A stretch of 34,868 bases of DNA, taken from NCBI GenBank assembly GCA_017429165.1, contig JAFRPL010000033.1, positions 1 through 34,868 of the forward strand. Reading direction: 5' to 3'. The stretch is from Clostridia bacterium. Its GTDB lineage: Bacteria > Bacillota > Clostridia > Oscillospirales > CAG-382. The position numbers were made by a program, and so were the translations under genes. The notes under the pieces were generated by a model. It ran no database searches. It worked only from the letters and a program-made list of their open reading frames with translations, and was not told the origin of the DNA. Of this stretch, positions 24,386 to 33,191 are shown piece by piece. Position 1 is the stretch's first letter, and each line of letters starts with the position of its first letter.

Positions 24386-26767
24386 ATGAAAAAAAGAATC
24401 GTTTCGGCGCTGCTGCTTATCGCGGTCGCGCTCGTTTCGCTCAACTCTGCGGCGTTTTACGCAAGCGCGTCTTCCGGCGCGGTCATAGTCGCTTACGGCG
24501 ACAGTATAGCCGCGGCGGGAAAATGGCAGACCGAATTCACGCGACTTTCGAGCGAAAACGTTATCAACGCCGGCGTGGGAGGCGACACTTCGGCAGACGG
24601 GCTCGCGCGGTTTGCGAGCGCGGTCGCCGCGAACAAGCCGGACGTGGTATTCATCGCGTTCGGCACCAACGACGCTTCCAAGGATATGGATCGCTACGTC
24701 CCGATAGAAAACTATAAAGAAAACCTGCGCGAGATGGTGCGCCGCGTACGCGCGCTCGGCGCGCGCGCCGTGATAGTCACTCCGCCGCCCGTGGTGGACG
24801 AACAGTATCTGACCCGGCACGACGCAGCTCCGTTTGAAGAATACGGCGGGCCGAACGGTCTTGTTTCGCTTTACGCGCAGGCCGCGCGCGACGTGGCGGC
24901 CGAATTCGGCGCCGACGTGGCGGACGTGAACGCGGCGTTTTCCGAACACAACTTTGCGTCATTTATCGCCGATGGCGTACATCCCAACGACTCGGGTTAC
25001 GCGCTTTACGGGCAGACGGCTTATCAGGCTTACACCGGGACCGTCGCAGGCGATTTGAACTACGACGGCGTGCTGGACAAAGAAGACGTCAAACTAATAC
25101 GCCGCGCGATACTCGGCAAATACGTGCTGAGCGACGCTCAGCGAGAAAACGCCGATATGAACGGCGACGGTAATGCAGACTACGCCGATTACGAGCTTAT
25201 GAAAACCGGATCAGGCTGGGAAGATATGGCGCCGAGCTCGGCGTTCGACGGCTTTACGATAACGGCGTCGCTCACGGCGGGAAGCATGGACGCTGCGGTA
25301 ATGGCGGCGAACACCGCCGAACTGCAGCGCTGCGTGGACGCGGCGCACGACGCGGGCGGCGGAACGGTGGTCATACCAAAAGGCACGTTCTATTTTTCCA
25401 CTCAGGGCGTTAACGCGCGCGGCTGGGAAAACTTCGTCTGTTTCCCGCGCGACAACGTCACGGTGGAAGGCCAGGGCATATACACCGTGCTTATGCCCGT
25501 GGGGCAGACCCCCGGCGGGCTTGATATGTTCTATTTCAACGAATACGCCGACAGCGGCTTCAAGAATCCGCTGTACCTTGTGAACGCCGATTTCAAAAAC
25601 TTCGTCATCGACGGCAACCTCGCGCATTCCGACCGCTACACCTCGGCGGGCAAGGGATTTATGATAAATCTTTACAAAAACTGCGATTACGATAACGTCA
25701 TCGTGATGAACACCGACGGCACCGGGTTCGGCATGGACTGCCCGATAAACTGCACCATCCGCAACTGTGAAGCGTTCGGATGCGGCAAAGCCGCCACCAC
25801 CTCCTCCGCCGGCGCTTCCGGCATAGGGATGGGCACCGGGTACAGCGAAGAAGAAAATATGATAATAGAAAACTGCTATTGCGAAGGCAATATGAAGTTC
25901 GGCATCTTCTTCGAACACCAGGGGCGTTTCAACGCTTCTTATTACACCGCGCAGAAGCTGGGACGGATGATAATCGTCAACTGTTCGGCGCGCAACAACT
26001 ATATAGATTTCGGCTGCGAGCTGGGCGTCGACGTCGTCTACCGCTGCTGCGACGTTTACGCCGACAGCACTGCCCATACCAAGCTGGCGTTCAACCACCA
26101 CACCATACGCTGCCGCTTTGAATACATGGATGTGAAGGCGCGCTTCGACGATGTTGCCGACAGTTCCGATTACTATTACAAGCCCGTCTACTGGGCGGTG
26201 AACAAGGGCATCACAACCGGCGTGGGCAGCAACACGTTCGGCATAAACGCAAACTGCACCGTCGGTCAGGCGGTCACGTTCCTTTACCGGCTCGCCGGTC
26301 TGCCGGGGACTCTGAAGCTTGTCAACCACGCTGAAAGCATCTATTACGAAGATTCGCTGCAGTGGGCAAAAGCGAACGGGATAGTGGATAACAACGTTGA
26401 TCCCGGCGCCGTCTGCACGCGCGCCGCCTTTATAAAGATGATGTGGCGCTATTCGGGCAGTCCCGCAGTCGAAGGTCAGTACGACAGCGCGACCAACTGG
26501 GCGTTGAATGTTGGAATAATGAACACGGTGATAGATTCCGATATCCTGCGCCGCGACGCGGTGACCATACTTTACCGCTACTTTTCGCCGTTTGACAAGT
26601 ACAACAGCAACGACGCCATAGGGCTTTTGCGCCACGTGCTGTTCCCCGGCGATTATCCGCTTATGTTCCGCAGCGGCGATTTCGATAAAAACGGTGTCAC
26701 CGACAGCCGCGACGCGGTCTATCTGCTGCGCTACGTCCTCTACCCCGAAGATTATCCCATAGACTGA
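24386..26767 (+). CDS. Secreted SGNH hydrolase - dockerin - beta-helix - SLH - dockerin protein
   Basis: A 793-residue exported multi-domain protein. Signal peptide to about residue 28. SGNH hydrolase about 31-215: GDS (38-40, Ser40), GVGGDT (Gly block), GTND (93-96) and DGVHP (196-200, catalytic Asp/His). Dockerin type I about 222-273 with two calcium loops, DLNYDGVLDKED and DMNGDGNADYAD. Right-handed beta-helix like pectate lyases about 300-590 (GGGTVVIPKGTF opening). Three S-layer homology motifs about 595-735 (WAVNKGITTGVGSNTFG; WAKANGIVDNN; WALNVGIM). The C-terminus (740-793) is a second dockerin-like unit whose first loop is missing. SLH motifs suggest wall attachment and the enzymes suggest deacetylation plus polysaccharide cleavage; the substrates are inferred. 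The ATG has an AGAGGGTG site. Confidence 0.88.
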   Translation: MKKRIVSALLLIAVALVSLNSAAFYASASSGAVIVAYGDSIAAAGKWQTEFTRLSSENVINAGVGGDTSADGLARFASAVAANKPDVVFIAFGTNDASKDMDRYVPIENYKENLREMVRRVRALGARAVIVTPPPVVDEQYLTRHDAAPFEEYGGPNGLVSLYAQAARDVAAEFGADVADVNAAFSEHNFASFIADGVHPNDSGYALYGQTAYQAYTGTVAGDLNYDGVLDKEDVKLIRRAILGKYVLSDAQRENADMNGDGNADYADYELMKTGSGWEDMAPSSAFDGFTITASLTAGSMDAAVMAANTAELQRCVDAAHDAGGGTVVIPKGTFYFSTQGVNARGWENFVCFPRDNVTVEGQGIYTVLMPVGQTPGGLDMFYFNEYADSGFKNPLYLVNADFKNFVIDGNLAHSDRYTSAGKGFMINLYKNCDYDNVIVMNTDGTGFGMDCPINCTIRNCEAFGCGKAATTSSAGASGIGMGTGYSEEENMIIENCYCEGNMKFGIFFEHQGRFNASYYTAQKLGRMIIVNCSARNNYIDFGCELGVDVVYRCCDVYADSTAHTKLAFNHHTIRCRFEYMDVKARFDDVADSSDYYYKPVYWAVNKGITTGVGSNTFGINANCTVGQAVTFLYRLAGLPGTLKLVNHAESIYYEDSLQWAKANGIVDNNVDPGAVCTRAAFIKMMWRYSGSPAVEGQYDSATNWALNVGIMNTVIDSDILRRDAVTILYRYFSPFDKYNSNDAIGLLRHVLFPGDYPLMFRSGDFDKNGVTDSRDAVYLLRYVLYPEDYPID

Positions 26768-26784
26768 ATATCATATTATAATAA

Positions 26785-26824
26785 AAGCGCTTCCGCATTA
26801 CGACGGCGGAAGCGCTTGCTTTTT
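26785..26824. terminator. Bidirectional terminator between convergent genes
   Basis: A perfect 12-base stem AAGCGCTTCCGC / GCGGAAGCGCTT with T-rich flanks on both sides, ending the plus-strand multi-domain gene and the minus-strand panE operon. Confidence 0.9.
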
Positions 26825-26832
26825 CATCACTT

Positions 26833-27849
26833 TTACTTTATAAGGTCCTTGAAGAATTCTATGTTTTCGGCGGCGGGGTCGAGATGGCCTTCTTCTATCA
26901 TTTTTACGGTGTCGCGTATGCGGTCGTTGACCGGGGTGGGGACGCCGTACTTTTTGCCGGCTTCGCATACCGCGCCGTTGATGGCGTCGATCTCGCATTT
27001 CTTTCCGCGGCGGATATCCTGAAGCATGGACGGCACTATATCCACGTGTTTTTTCATGGCTATCGGCACCAGAAATTCGGCGAAACGGCGCTTTAACGCG
27101 TGCTTATAATAGAACAGCCGCGTTATGTTCTTGCCCTGCACGGGCGCGAAGACCGCTCCGGAAGCGCGGCCGGCGTCGATACATTCTTTCATGCACCTTA
27201 CGGCGAGCTTGCGCGGCAGTTTGTTGTTGCTGACGTCGCCGAACGTGCCGCCCAGCACCGTGCCTATCCCCGAAAACGTGGCGTTGATGAGCAGCTTGGA
27301 CCAGCGCGCGCCTATGAGGTTTTCCTCGGTATGCACCGGGCACATATGCTCCAGCAGCGATTTGATCTGTTCCAGCTTTTCTTCCGGGACTCCCTCCATT
27401 CCGCCCATATGGAACGAAAGCGCGTCCGGCGAGCTCGTGAGCCGTGAAACGCCGGGCCCGGTGAGCTCGGCGCCCCATTCGACCACCACGCCCACCGTGC
27501 GGTCTGCGCCGATAAGTTCGGCGACGCCGGGTTCGGGTATGCCGTTCTGCAGCGTTGCGATAACTCCGTCGGGTGAAAGCAGCGGAGCGAGGAACTGCAC
27601 GGTCTTGGCGTTTTCCAGCTGTTTTGTCATAAGGAATATGACGTCGTAGGGGCCCTGCATCTCGTACGGGAAGATGGCTTTTACGGGGACGGTGAAATCG
27701 ACCGTTCCCGTTATGTGCGCGCCGTTTTTGCACAGCGCGTCGATATGCTGCGCGTTATGGTTGACGAGCTCGATATCCACGCCGTTTTGCGTGAGATACG
27801 CGCCCATCACCGTGCCGAGCGATCCGGCGCCGTAAATTGCGTATTTCAT
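26833..27849 (-). CDS. panE: 2-dehydropantoate 2-reductase family protein
   Basis: NADPH-dependent reduction of ketopantoate to pantoate for coenzyme A synthesis, or a related ketoacid reduction. The 338-residue product has the N-terminal Rossmann motif GAGSLGTVMGAYL, TKQLENAKTV, LQNGI, and the catalytic ARWSKLLINATFSGI with SMLQDIRRGKKCEIDAINGAV in the C-terminal domain, all typical of ApbA/PanE. True PanE and other family members are hard to tell apart; no other pantothenate gene is nearby, so the substrate is uncertain. GAGGC precedes the ATG. It follows the SGNH/discoidin gene by 25 bases and probably shares its transcript. Confidence 0.85.
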   Translation of the reverse strand: MKYAIYGAGSLGTVMGAYLTQNGVDIELVNHNAQHIDALCKNGAHITGTVDFTVPVKAIFPYEMQGPYDVIFLMTKQLENAKTVQFLAPLLSPDGVIATLQNGIPEPGVAELIGADRTVGVVVEWGAELTGPGVSRLTSSPDALSFHMGGMEGVPEEKLEQIKSLLEHMCPVHTEENLIGARWSKLLINATFSGIGTVLGGTFGDVSNNKLPRKLAVRCMKECIDAGRASGAVFAPVQGKNITRLFYYKHALKRRFAEFLVPIAMKKHVDIVPSMLQDIRRGKKCEIDAINGAVCEAGKKYGVPTPVNDRIRDTVKMIEEGHLDPAAENIEFFKDLIK

Positions 27850-27860
27850 ATTCTGCCTCG

Positions 27861-27873
27861 AATAACTGTTATT
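27861..27873. other. Perfect 13-base palindrome between two genes
   Basis: AATAACTGTTATT (symmetric around the central T) occupies most of the short gap before panE. It could be a chance palindrome or a small operator. Confidence 0.3.
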
Positions 27874-27874
27874 T

Positions 27875-29737
27875 TCAGTTGAGCGGATAATCGTCGCCGA
27901 ACAGGACGTGCCGCAGCAGATAGATGGCGTCGGCGCTGCTGCATTCCTCGTCGTCGGTGAAATCGCCCGACTGGTTCACGGGATAATCGTCGCCGAACAG
28001 GACGTGCCTGAGCAGGTAGATGGCGTCGGCGCTGTCAGTGCGCGCGTCGCCGGTGAAATCGCCGCGCACGCAGCCGAAGGCGCGTATTTCGCTCACCCAG
28101 CAGAAACCGTTCGTTGCTTCGGGGTCGAGCACGTATTTGACGCGGACGTAGCGCGCAGTCACGTGAGTTTCGGGTTCGTTGTAAAATACCACGCGCGACC
28201 AGTTCTTATATGACGTGTCGGCCGCGGTGCGCTTTGAGGCTCCTGCGGATACGAAATTCTCGCCGTCGACCGAAATTTCGAACGAAACTTCGGCTTTATC
28301 GGGATCGGGGATGCCCCACGTTCCGCCGAACAGGTCGGTATCAAGGCGTTTAAGGTAGCAAGTCTTGCCAAGGTCCACCGTAACGTAAGTGATCTTGCCT
28401 TTATAGCAGCCGCAGTTGGTGGAATCGCCCTCGGTGGTAACGTCGCCGTCAGTGAATTTACCTATGGGTTTACCGTCGGCGCCGGTGTCGGTCCACTTGT
28501 CGTCGTAACTGCTGCCGGTGGGGACGTACGGGCATTCGAGCGCCATATTCTGATACGTAACGCCGTCCGCGACGAATTCATCGGCAGGCACAGCCCCCGC
28601 TTCGAACGGTACTTCCACCGCTTTTGCGGCGTATTCCTGAAGTATGCGTGCGGTGGCCTGGGGCATATCGGCGAGATATCCGTTGCCCACGGGCGAAATG
28701 CCGAAGAAGGTGTAAAGCCAGGTATAGGCGGCGATAAGACTGCCGGCTTTGGAATGATGTCCGCCGTCGGAAGCGTAAAGGTTGATTTCGGGATGGTCGG
28801 TGCGGCAGTATTCAAACGCCACGGCGACCGGCGAATAAGGTATGCCGCCGTAATGCTTTGAAATGCGGTCGTATATCTGATAATGCCTTATGCAGCCCGC
28901 GGTAGTGTCGGAATAGCGCAGGTACAGAAGCGGCTGAGCTCCGTTGGCTTCGATAAGCGGAAGGATGATGTCGAGCGCGGCTTTCATTCCGGAATAACTG
29001 TCGCTCGAGGCCTCCTGCAGCACCACGTAATCGTAGCTGCGGGCATTGAGCTTTGCGCGGAGCGCCTTGCCGCGTTCGTGAGTCTCATCGGCGAATTCGC
29101 TTAGGTATGCGCTGCCGAACGTGCAGTAGGTCACCGAAACTTCTATGCCCGCCGCGGCGCAGACCGCTTTGAATTTGATAGGCGTGCCGTTGAAGTAGGT
29201 GGACGAGTTGCCCACGAACAGGAACGAGACCGCGTTTTCGCTTTCGGGCGCGGGGCGGTTGTATCTGATGGTGAGCTTGTTGTTGACCGTATCCAACTCG
29301 CCGTACGCTTCGCAGATGATCGACATGGTGGAATTATACAGCACGGCGCCTTCGAACACCGTGGTATAGGCGGTGTTGAGCGTGGTATACGCCTGCGAGC
29401 CGAACGCCGCCATAAATCCGTGCGCCGGTATGACGAGCGCGTTCTGGCACGAATACTCGCCGGGAAGCAGGTTTTCGCCCGCTTCTATAAGGCGGCCTTC
29501 CGCGTTGAAGATGAATACGCGGCACGAAAAATCGTACACGTTGGTGCGGATGACGCGTTCGGTATCCGAATCGTTGGTGAACACGACGACCTTGGTGCTG
29601 CCCGGCTGCGTCTCGTATCCGGCTACGTTTACCGTGAACGTGACGTCCCAGCTTTCAGCCGCCGCGGAGGGCAGCGAAAACGGAACGCACGCCGCGGTGA
29701 GCGCGATCGAAAGCAGAAAACTCAGGAACTTTTTCAT
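27875..29737 (-). CDS. Secreted SGNH (DUF4886-like) - discoidin - dockerin protein
   Basis: A 620-residue exported protein. Signal peptide to about residue 27; a beta domain about 30-160; an SGNH-type domain about 170-345 with FVGNSST (Ser178 region), VVLQEAS and DGGHHSKAG (Asp324, His327/328), resembling DUF4886; an F5/8-type C (discoidin) domain about 400-556 (VTVDLGKTCYLKRLDTD, ARYVRVKYVLD); and a C-terminal dockerin-like pair (557-620), each half ending SADAIYLLRHVLFGDDYP. The first half keeps a loop DFTGDARTDSAD; the second, DFTDDEECSSAD, has a degenerate calcium loop. AAAGGAG precedes the ATG. It follows the DUF4434 gene by 33 bases. Esterase action on glycans is inferred. Confidence 0.85.
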   Translation of the reverse strand: MKKFLSFLLSIALTAACVPFSLPSAAAESWDVTFTVNVAGYETQPGSTKVVVFTNDSDTERVIRTNVYDFSCRVFIFNAEGRLIEAGENLLPGEYSCQNALVIPAHGFMAAFGSQAYTTLNTAYTTVFEGAVLYNSTMSIICEAYGELDTVNNKLTIRYNRPAPESENAVSFLFVGNSSTYFNGTPIKFKAVCAAAGIEVSVTYCTFGSAYLSEFADETHERGKALRAKLNARSYDYVVLQEASSDSYSGMKAALDIILPLIEANGAQPLLYLRYSDTTAGCIRHYQIYDRISKHYGGIPYSPVAVAFEYCRTDHPEINLYASDGGHHSKAGSLIAAYTWLYTFFGISPVGNGYLADMPQATARILQEYAAKAVEVPFEAGAVPADEFVADGVTYQNMALECPYVPTGSSYDDKWTDTGADGKPIGKFTDGDVTTEGDSTNCGCYKGKITYVTVDLGKTCYLKRLDTDLFGGTWGIPDPDKAEVSFEISVDGENFVSAGASKRTAADTSYKNWSRVVFYNEPETHVTARYVRVKYVLDPEATNGFCWVSEIRAFGCVRGDFTGDARTDSADAIYLLRHVLFGDDYPVNQSGDFTDDEECSSADAIYLLRHVLFGDDYPLN

Positions 29738-29770
29738 AAAAACGATCTCCTTTCGGGGGTAAAACTATTT

Positions 29771-31213
29771 TCAGGCGCCGAGATCTATTTCGATCTTTGC
29801 GCTTGCGGTATTGCCGTAATAATCGGTTACGGTGACGGTGACTTTAAGCGTTTTTGCGCCGCTTGAAGGCGTGAACGTGTGCTTGGTGGTGAACGTCTCC
29901 TTGTTGAGCCGCGCCACGGGGTAATCCATGCGGTAGTCTTCGTACCCTTCGGCGCTGAAAACGACATACCTTATGCCGGCGGCGTTGTTTATGATCTCAG
30001 CGGAGACCGAAGGCTTGCCCGACGAGTTGAATTCATACGTCAGCACGGGGGCGGAAAGCTCGGGCGATTTGTCGCCGGTATCGTAATAATACTTGTACGC
30101 GCGGTGGAATCCGCCTTTGCCGTTGTAGTCTTTGGCGTAGTAGTGGCTGTACGCGAACGTTACGTAATCTTCCACGTACGGCCGCGCTATCTCCATCTGC
30201 TGAATGAAGCGTGAAACGTAAGCCGAATCGTAATTCTTGGTAAAGTCTTCGCTGTTCGCCCAGAAATGCAGACCCGGTTCGGTATCGACCGCGCGCTTGA
30301 GAGCCGCGAAATAGCTGTCGAGCTGCGAAATGTCTATGTGACCGGCGCCCACGGCGTCCTGGCAGCAGAAGATGTCGCCTTCGCGGAAGTCGGCGTATTC
30401 GAACACCTTTTTCCATTCCTGCTCGGCTTTGGCGGCGGAACCGCCGGCTTTCTGCACGAACGGCGAAAGCAGGAGCGGCATCGAGGGATCGAGCTCGGTG
30501 AGCGGTTCGAGATACATATTCAAAAATTCGCCGGCGAGCTTTTCATAGCCCTGCATCCCGTTGAACATCTCGTACGCGAAATACCAGCCGTAGAGCGCGT
30601 CGGGATACTGCTCCTTGTAAAGCGAATAGATCTCCTTTGCCATTTCCGCGCCGCAGGTCGAAACGCTTTTGTTCCAATCGACTTTAGTGCAGGCGAACGA
30701 CCACCACTCGTCCGAAAGGTTGAGCCCCACGAACACTTTTATGCCCGTGTTCTGCGCGGCTTCGAGCACGCGCGGCAGAAAATCGGCGTATTCGCGGTAG
30801 CCGGAGGCCTTGTTTGCCGCGGCATATTCGGAATGATAGAACACGTCGGCGAATTTGCCGTAAGGAGTCTCGGCGGTCCACTGGATGATGAAGATATCTA
30901 TGCCGACTTCTTTAAGATATTCAAAATGGTGCTGCCATTTTTCCACCGTATAGTCGGTGAAGGCGCCCGGCTGAACGAATGTGCCCCGCACGCACGGCCA
31001 GGTGCGTTCTATGACTTCGCTGCTTTCTTCCATACTTTCCTCCTCGCTTTCTTCTTCACTCGATTCGACGCCGGGTACGACGTCCGATTCGATATCGGGA
31101 CTTTCGGAACTCTGCGGATCGGAACCGCTTTCGGTTTCCGGCCCGTCGCCGCCGCAGGCGCAAAGCGAAAGCGTGATCGCAAGCGCCAGAAGTATTGCCA
31201 ACAGTTTTTTCAT
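29771..31213 (-). CDS. DUF4434-like lipoprotein, glycosidase-type barrel
   Basis: A 480-residue lipoprotein (lipobox LCAC, Cys20) with a Ser/Glu-rich stalk (25-70, including VESSEEESEEESMEESSE) like those of the genes at 3.9-7.1 kb. Residues about 75-370 look like the DUF4434 TIM barrel: RGTFVQPG at the first strand, EVGIDIFIIQWTAE, VFVGLNLSDEWW, ALYGWYFAYEMFN, PLLLSPF and FWANSEDF, with Glu and Asp at strand ends as in glycoside hydrolases. Residues about 385-480 form an Ig-like domain. GGAGG (31221-31225) precedes the ATG; codons further upstream are not used. It heads a probable minus-strand operon with the SGNH/dockerin gene and panE. The substrate is unknown. Confidence 0.85.
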   Translation of the reverse strand: MKKLLAILLALAITLSLCACGGDGPETESGSDPQSSESPDIESDVVPGVESSEEESEEESMEESSEVIERTWPCVRGTFVQPGAFTDYTVEKWQHHFEYLKEVGIDIFIIQWTAETPYGKFADVFYHSEYAAANKASGYREYADFLPRVLEAAQNTGIKVFVGLNLSDEWWSFACTKVDWNKSVSTCGAEMAKEIYSLYKEQYPDALYGWYFAYEMFNGMQGYEKLAGEFLNMYLEPLTELDPSMPLLLSPFVQKAGGSAAKAEQEWKKVFEYADFREGDIFCCQDAVGAGHIDISQLDSYFAALKRAVDTEPGLHFWANSEDFTKNYDSAYVSRFIQQMEIARPYVEDYVTFAYSHYYAKDYNGKGGFHRAYKYYYDTGDKSPELSAPVLTYEFNSSGKPSVSAEIINNAAGIRYVVFSAEGYEDYRMDYPVARLNKETFTTKHTFTPSSGAKTLKVTVTVTDYYGNTASAKIEIDLGA

Positions 31214-31240
31214 CGTTTTACCTCCAAAAAGAGCATAAGC

Positions 31241-31264
31241 CGAAAACGCCGTATGACCGGCGTT
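31241..31264 (-). terminator. Weak terminator-like hairpin after the DivIVA-like gene
   Basis: AACGCCG / CGGCGTT seven-base stem with a six-base loop, followed on the minus strand by TTTTCGG. The T tract is short, so read-through into the DUF4434 gene is possible. Confidence 0.45.
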
Positions 31265-31275
31265 CCCGGCGCTTG

Positions 31276-31788
31276 TTATTTTACAAGATCGTTGAGGAGG
31301 GCAGCCGTATCGTCCAGCTGCTTGTTGAGCATGGCGATCGACTGCTCGGCGCGGCGCTGCCCTTCGGCGCACGCTGCGCTTTGAAGCCGGACTTTTTCGA
31401 GCAGTTCGTCGGCGCGGCGCTTTATATCGGCCACGTACGATTCCGCCTCGCGGCGCGCGTTTTCGCGCACGGAGTCTTTTTCTTTCTGCGCTTCTTCGGT
31501 TATGGCGCTCGCCGCTTTTTCGGCGGCGGAGATCTTTTCGCCCAGACGGGCGTTTATGGAATCAAGCTCGCGCTGTTTGGAATCGAGTTCGGCCTTATGC
31601 GATTCTTCCGCGGCGGCTATGCGCTCGCCCAGCGCTTCGCATTCCTCGCGGTAATGCTCGCATTCCGAAAAGAGCCGTTTGATCTCGTCTTCCTTTTGCG
31701 TGAGCGCGCGCAGATGTCCGGCGTTCAGCTCGAGCAGGAACGCGTCGACGTCTTTCTTTTTATAACTCTTCAATACCAGTTCGCTCAT
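31276..31788 (-). CDS. DivIVA-like coiled-coil protein
   Basis: A 170-residue protein, nearly all alpha-helical. The N-terminus (SELVLKSYKKKDVDAFLLEL) resembles the DivIVA/GpsB membrane-binding motif in shortened form; the rest is heptad-rich coiled coil with many Glu, Lys and Ala residues (about 35-165), ending LNKQLDDTAALLNDLVK. DivIVA proteins mark curved membranes at poles and septa; that role is only suggested. Start ATG 31788 is chosen with GGCGGTG upstream; a GTG three codons earlier lies within that site. It has its own sigma-A promoter. Confidence 0.65.
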   Translation of the reverse strand: MSELVLKSYKKKDVDAFLLELNAGHLRALTQKEDEIKRLFSECEHYREECEALGERIAAAEESHKAELDSKQRELDSINARLGEKISAAEKAASAITEEAQKEKDSVRENARREAESYVADIKRRADELLEKVRLQSAACAEGQRRAEQSIAMLNKQLDDTAALLNDLVK

Positions 31789-31827
31789 ATTCAGCACCGC
31801 CGTTCGAATAATGTTTTATTATATGTT

Positions 31828-31856
31828 ATTTTATATCATTTTATCGGCTTTGTCAA
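31828..31856 (-). promoter_or_regulatory. Promoter of the DivIVA-like gene
   Basis: TTGACA (31851-31856), 17 bases, TAAAAT (31828-31833) on the minus strand, 40 bases before the start. Confidence 0.75.
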
Positions 31857-31904
31857 TGATTTATTCCGTTTTTGGCGCATATACATATACGGGTGCAATA
31901 TAAA

Positions 31905-33191
31905 ATGCTCGAAAAAATACACGCGTTCTTATGGGGCGCGCCGACTGCCGCGCTGCTTTGCGCTTTCGGCGCATATTTTACGTTCAAAAGCAGGTTCAGG
32001 CAGCTGCGCCTGATAAGCATCATACGCGAACGCGCGCGTGAGCTCAATGCGCGCGAAGGCGGGATCTCCGCCGGAGCGAGCATGGCGACCGCGCTGGGCG
32101 GCACCGTGGGGATAGGCAGTATCGCCGGCGTGGGGCTGGCGCTTTCCGCAGGCGGCGCGGGGAGCGTCTTCTGGATGTGGGTGACCGGCTTTTTGGGCTG
32201 TATGCTGAAATACGCCGAGACCGCAGCGGCGGTGAAATACCGCGTGACGGAATGCGATATCGCCTGCGGCGGCGCGATGTACGCACTGCGCGCCGCGGGA
32301 AAAGAGCGGCTTGCGGCGGCGTTTGCGGTGTTCTGCGTGCTTTGCTGTATGGGGACCGGTGCGCTGACGCAGACTAACGCCGTGGCGCGCGCCGCAGAGT
32401 CGTGCGGTATACCGCCCGGGATAACGGGCGCCGTTTTTGCGCTGTGCGTGCTCGCGGCGGTGAGCGGCGGGCGCAGAACGATCGCGCGCTTCTGCTCGTT
32501 CGCGGTCCCGGCGGCGAGCGCGATATACATTGCGGCGGCAGCCGCCGTGATCTGTATGCGCGCGTATGCTCTGCCGCAGGCTTTCGCGCAGATATTTGAA
32601 TGCGCTTTCGGCTTGAAGCAGGCGGCTTGCGGAATAGGCGGCGCGGCGTTTGCGGCGGCGATGCGCACCGGCGTGGTGCGCGGAGTTTATTCCACCGAAT
32701 GCGGCATGGGCTCTTCGCCCATAGTGCACGCTTCCAACCGAACCGCGCTGCCGCACACGCAAGGCGACTGGGGGATACTCGAAGTGTTCGCCGACATTTT
32801 CGTGTTTTCCACGCTGACCGCCCTTGCGATGCTCGTCTGCGGCACTTCTTCCGCCCTCGTGATGTTTTCCTCGTCGTTCGGGACAGCCGGCGAATTCATA
32901 TATACGCCGCTCATCGCGCTGTTCGGGTTCGCCGCCGCGGCGAGCTGGTGTTTTTACGCCGAAAGCGCCGTCGAATTCCTGGCGCCCGGCAAAACAGCCG
33001 TAAAGCGGGCGGTGCACGCCGCGGCGGCGGCGTGCGCGTATCTGGGCGCGGCGACCCGCGGAAACGGAGTGTGGTACGCCGCCGATATTATGAACCTTTT
33101 TATGGCGGCGCCGAATATGTATTTGCTGTTTATAAAACGAAAGGAGATATGCCAATGCTTTGCGAAAACCGCGCGCGGCCGGAAAGCGTGA
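31905..33191 (+). CDS. Sodium:alanine/glycine symporter (AGCS family)
   Basis: A 428-residue inner-membrane transporter with about ten hydrophobic helices. Family signatures seen: ISAGASMATALGGTVGIGSIAGV near the N-terminus, GSVFWMWVTGFLGCMLKYAE, and STECGMGSSPIVHA. Takes up alanine or glycine with sodium or protons in known relatives. The length is slightly short of the usual 440-480 residues. Ribosome binding is weak (GGGTG nine bases before ATG 31905), and no convincing sigma-A promoter precedes it, although CATATAC near 31880 resembles a sporulation-sigma -10. The end overlaps the next ATPase gene by 37 bases. High Ala and Cys content. Confidence 0.9.
   Translation: MLEKIHAFLWGAPTAALLCAFGAYFTFKSRFRQLRLISIIRERARELNAREGGISAGASMATALGGTVGIGSIAGVGLALSAGGAGSVFWMWVTGFLGCMLKYAETAAAVKYRVTECDIACGGAMYALRAAGKERLAAAFAVFCVLCCMGTGALTQTNAVARAAESCGIPPGITGAVFALCVLAAVSGGRRTIARFCSFAVPAASAIYIAAAAAVICMRAYALPQAFAQIFECAFGLKQAACGIGGAAFAAAMRTGVVRGVYSTECGMGSSPIVHASNRTALPHTQGDWGILEVFADIFVFSTLTALAMLVCGTSSALVMFSSSFGTAGEFIYTPLIALFGFAAAASWCFYAESAVEFLAPGKTAVKRAVHAAAAACAYLGAATRGNGVWYAADIMNLFMAAPNMYLLFIKRKEICQCFAKTARGRKA

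Noticed and set aside
31861..31900. Sporulation-sigma promoter before the symporter
   Set aside because: A CATATAC -10-like motif is seen but no matching -35 could be placed with confidence.
31929..33155. Minus-strand open frame of 408 codons over the AGCS gene
   Set aside because: Arg/His-rich shadow of a well-supported transporter.
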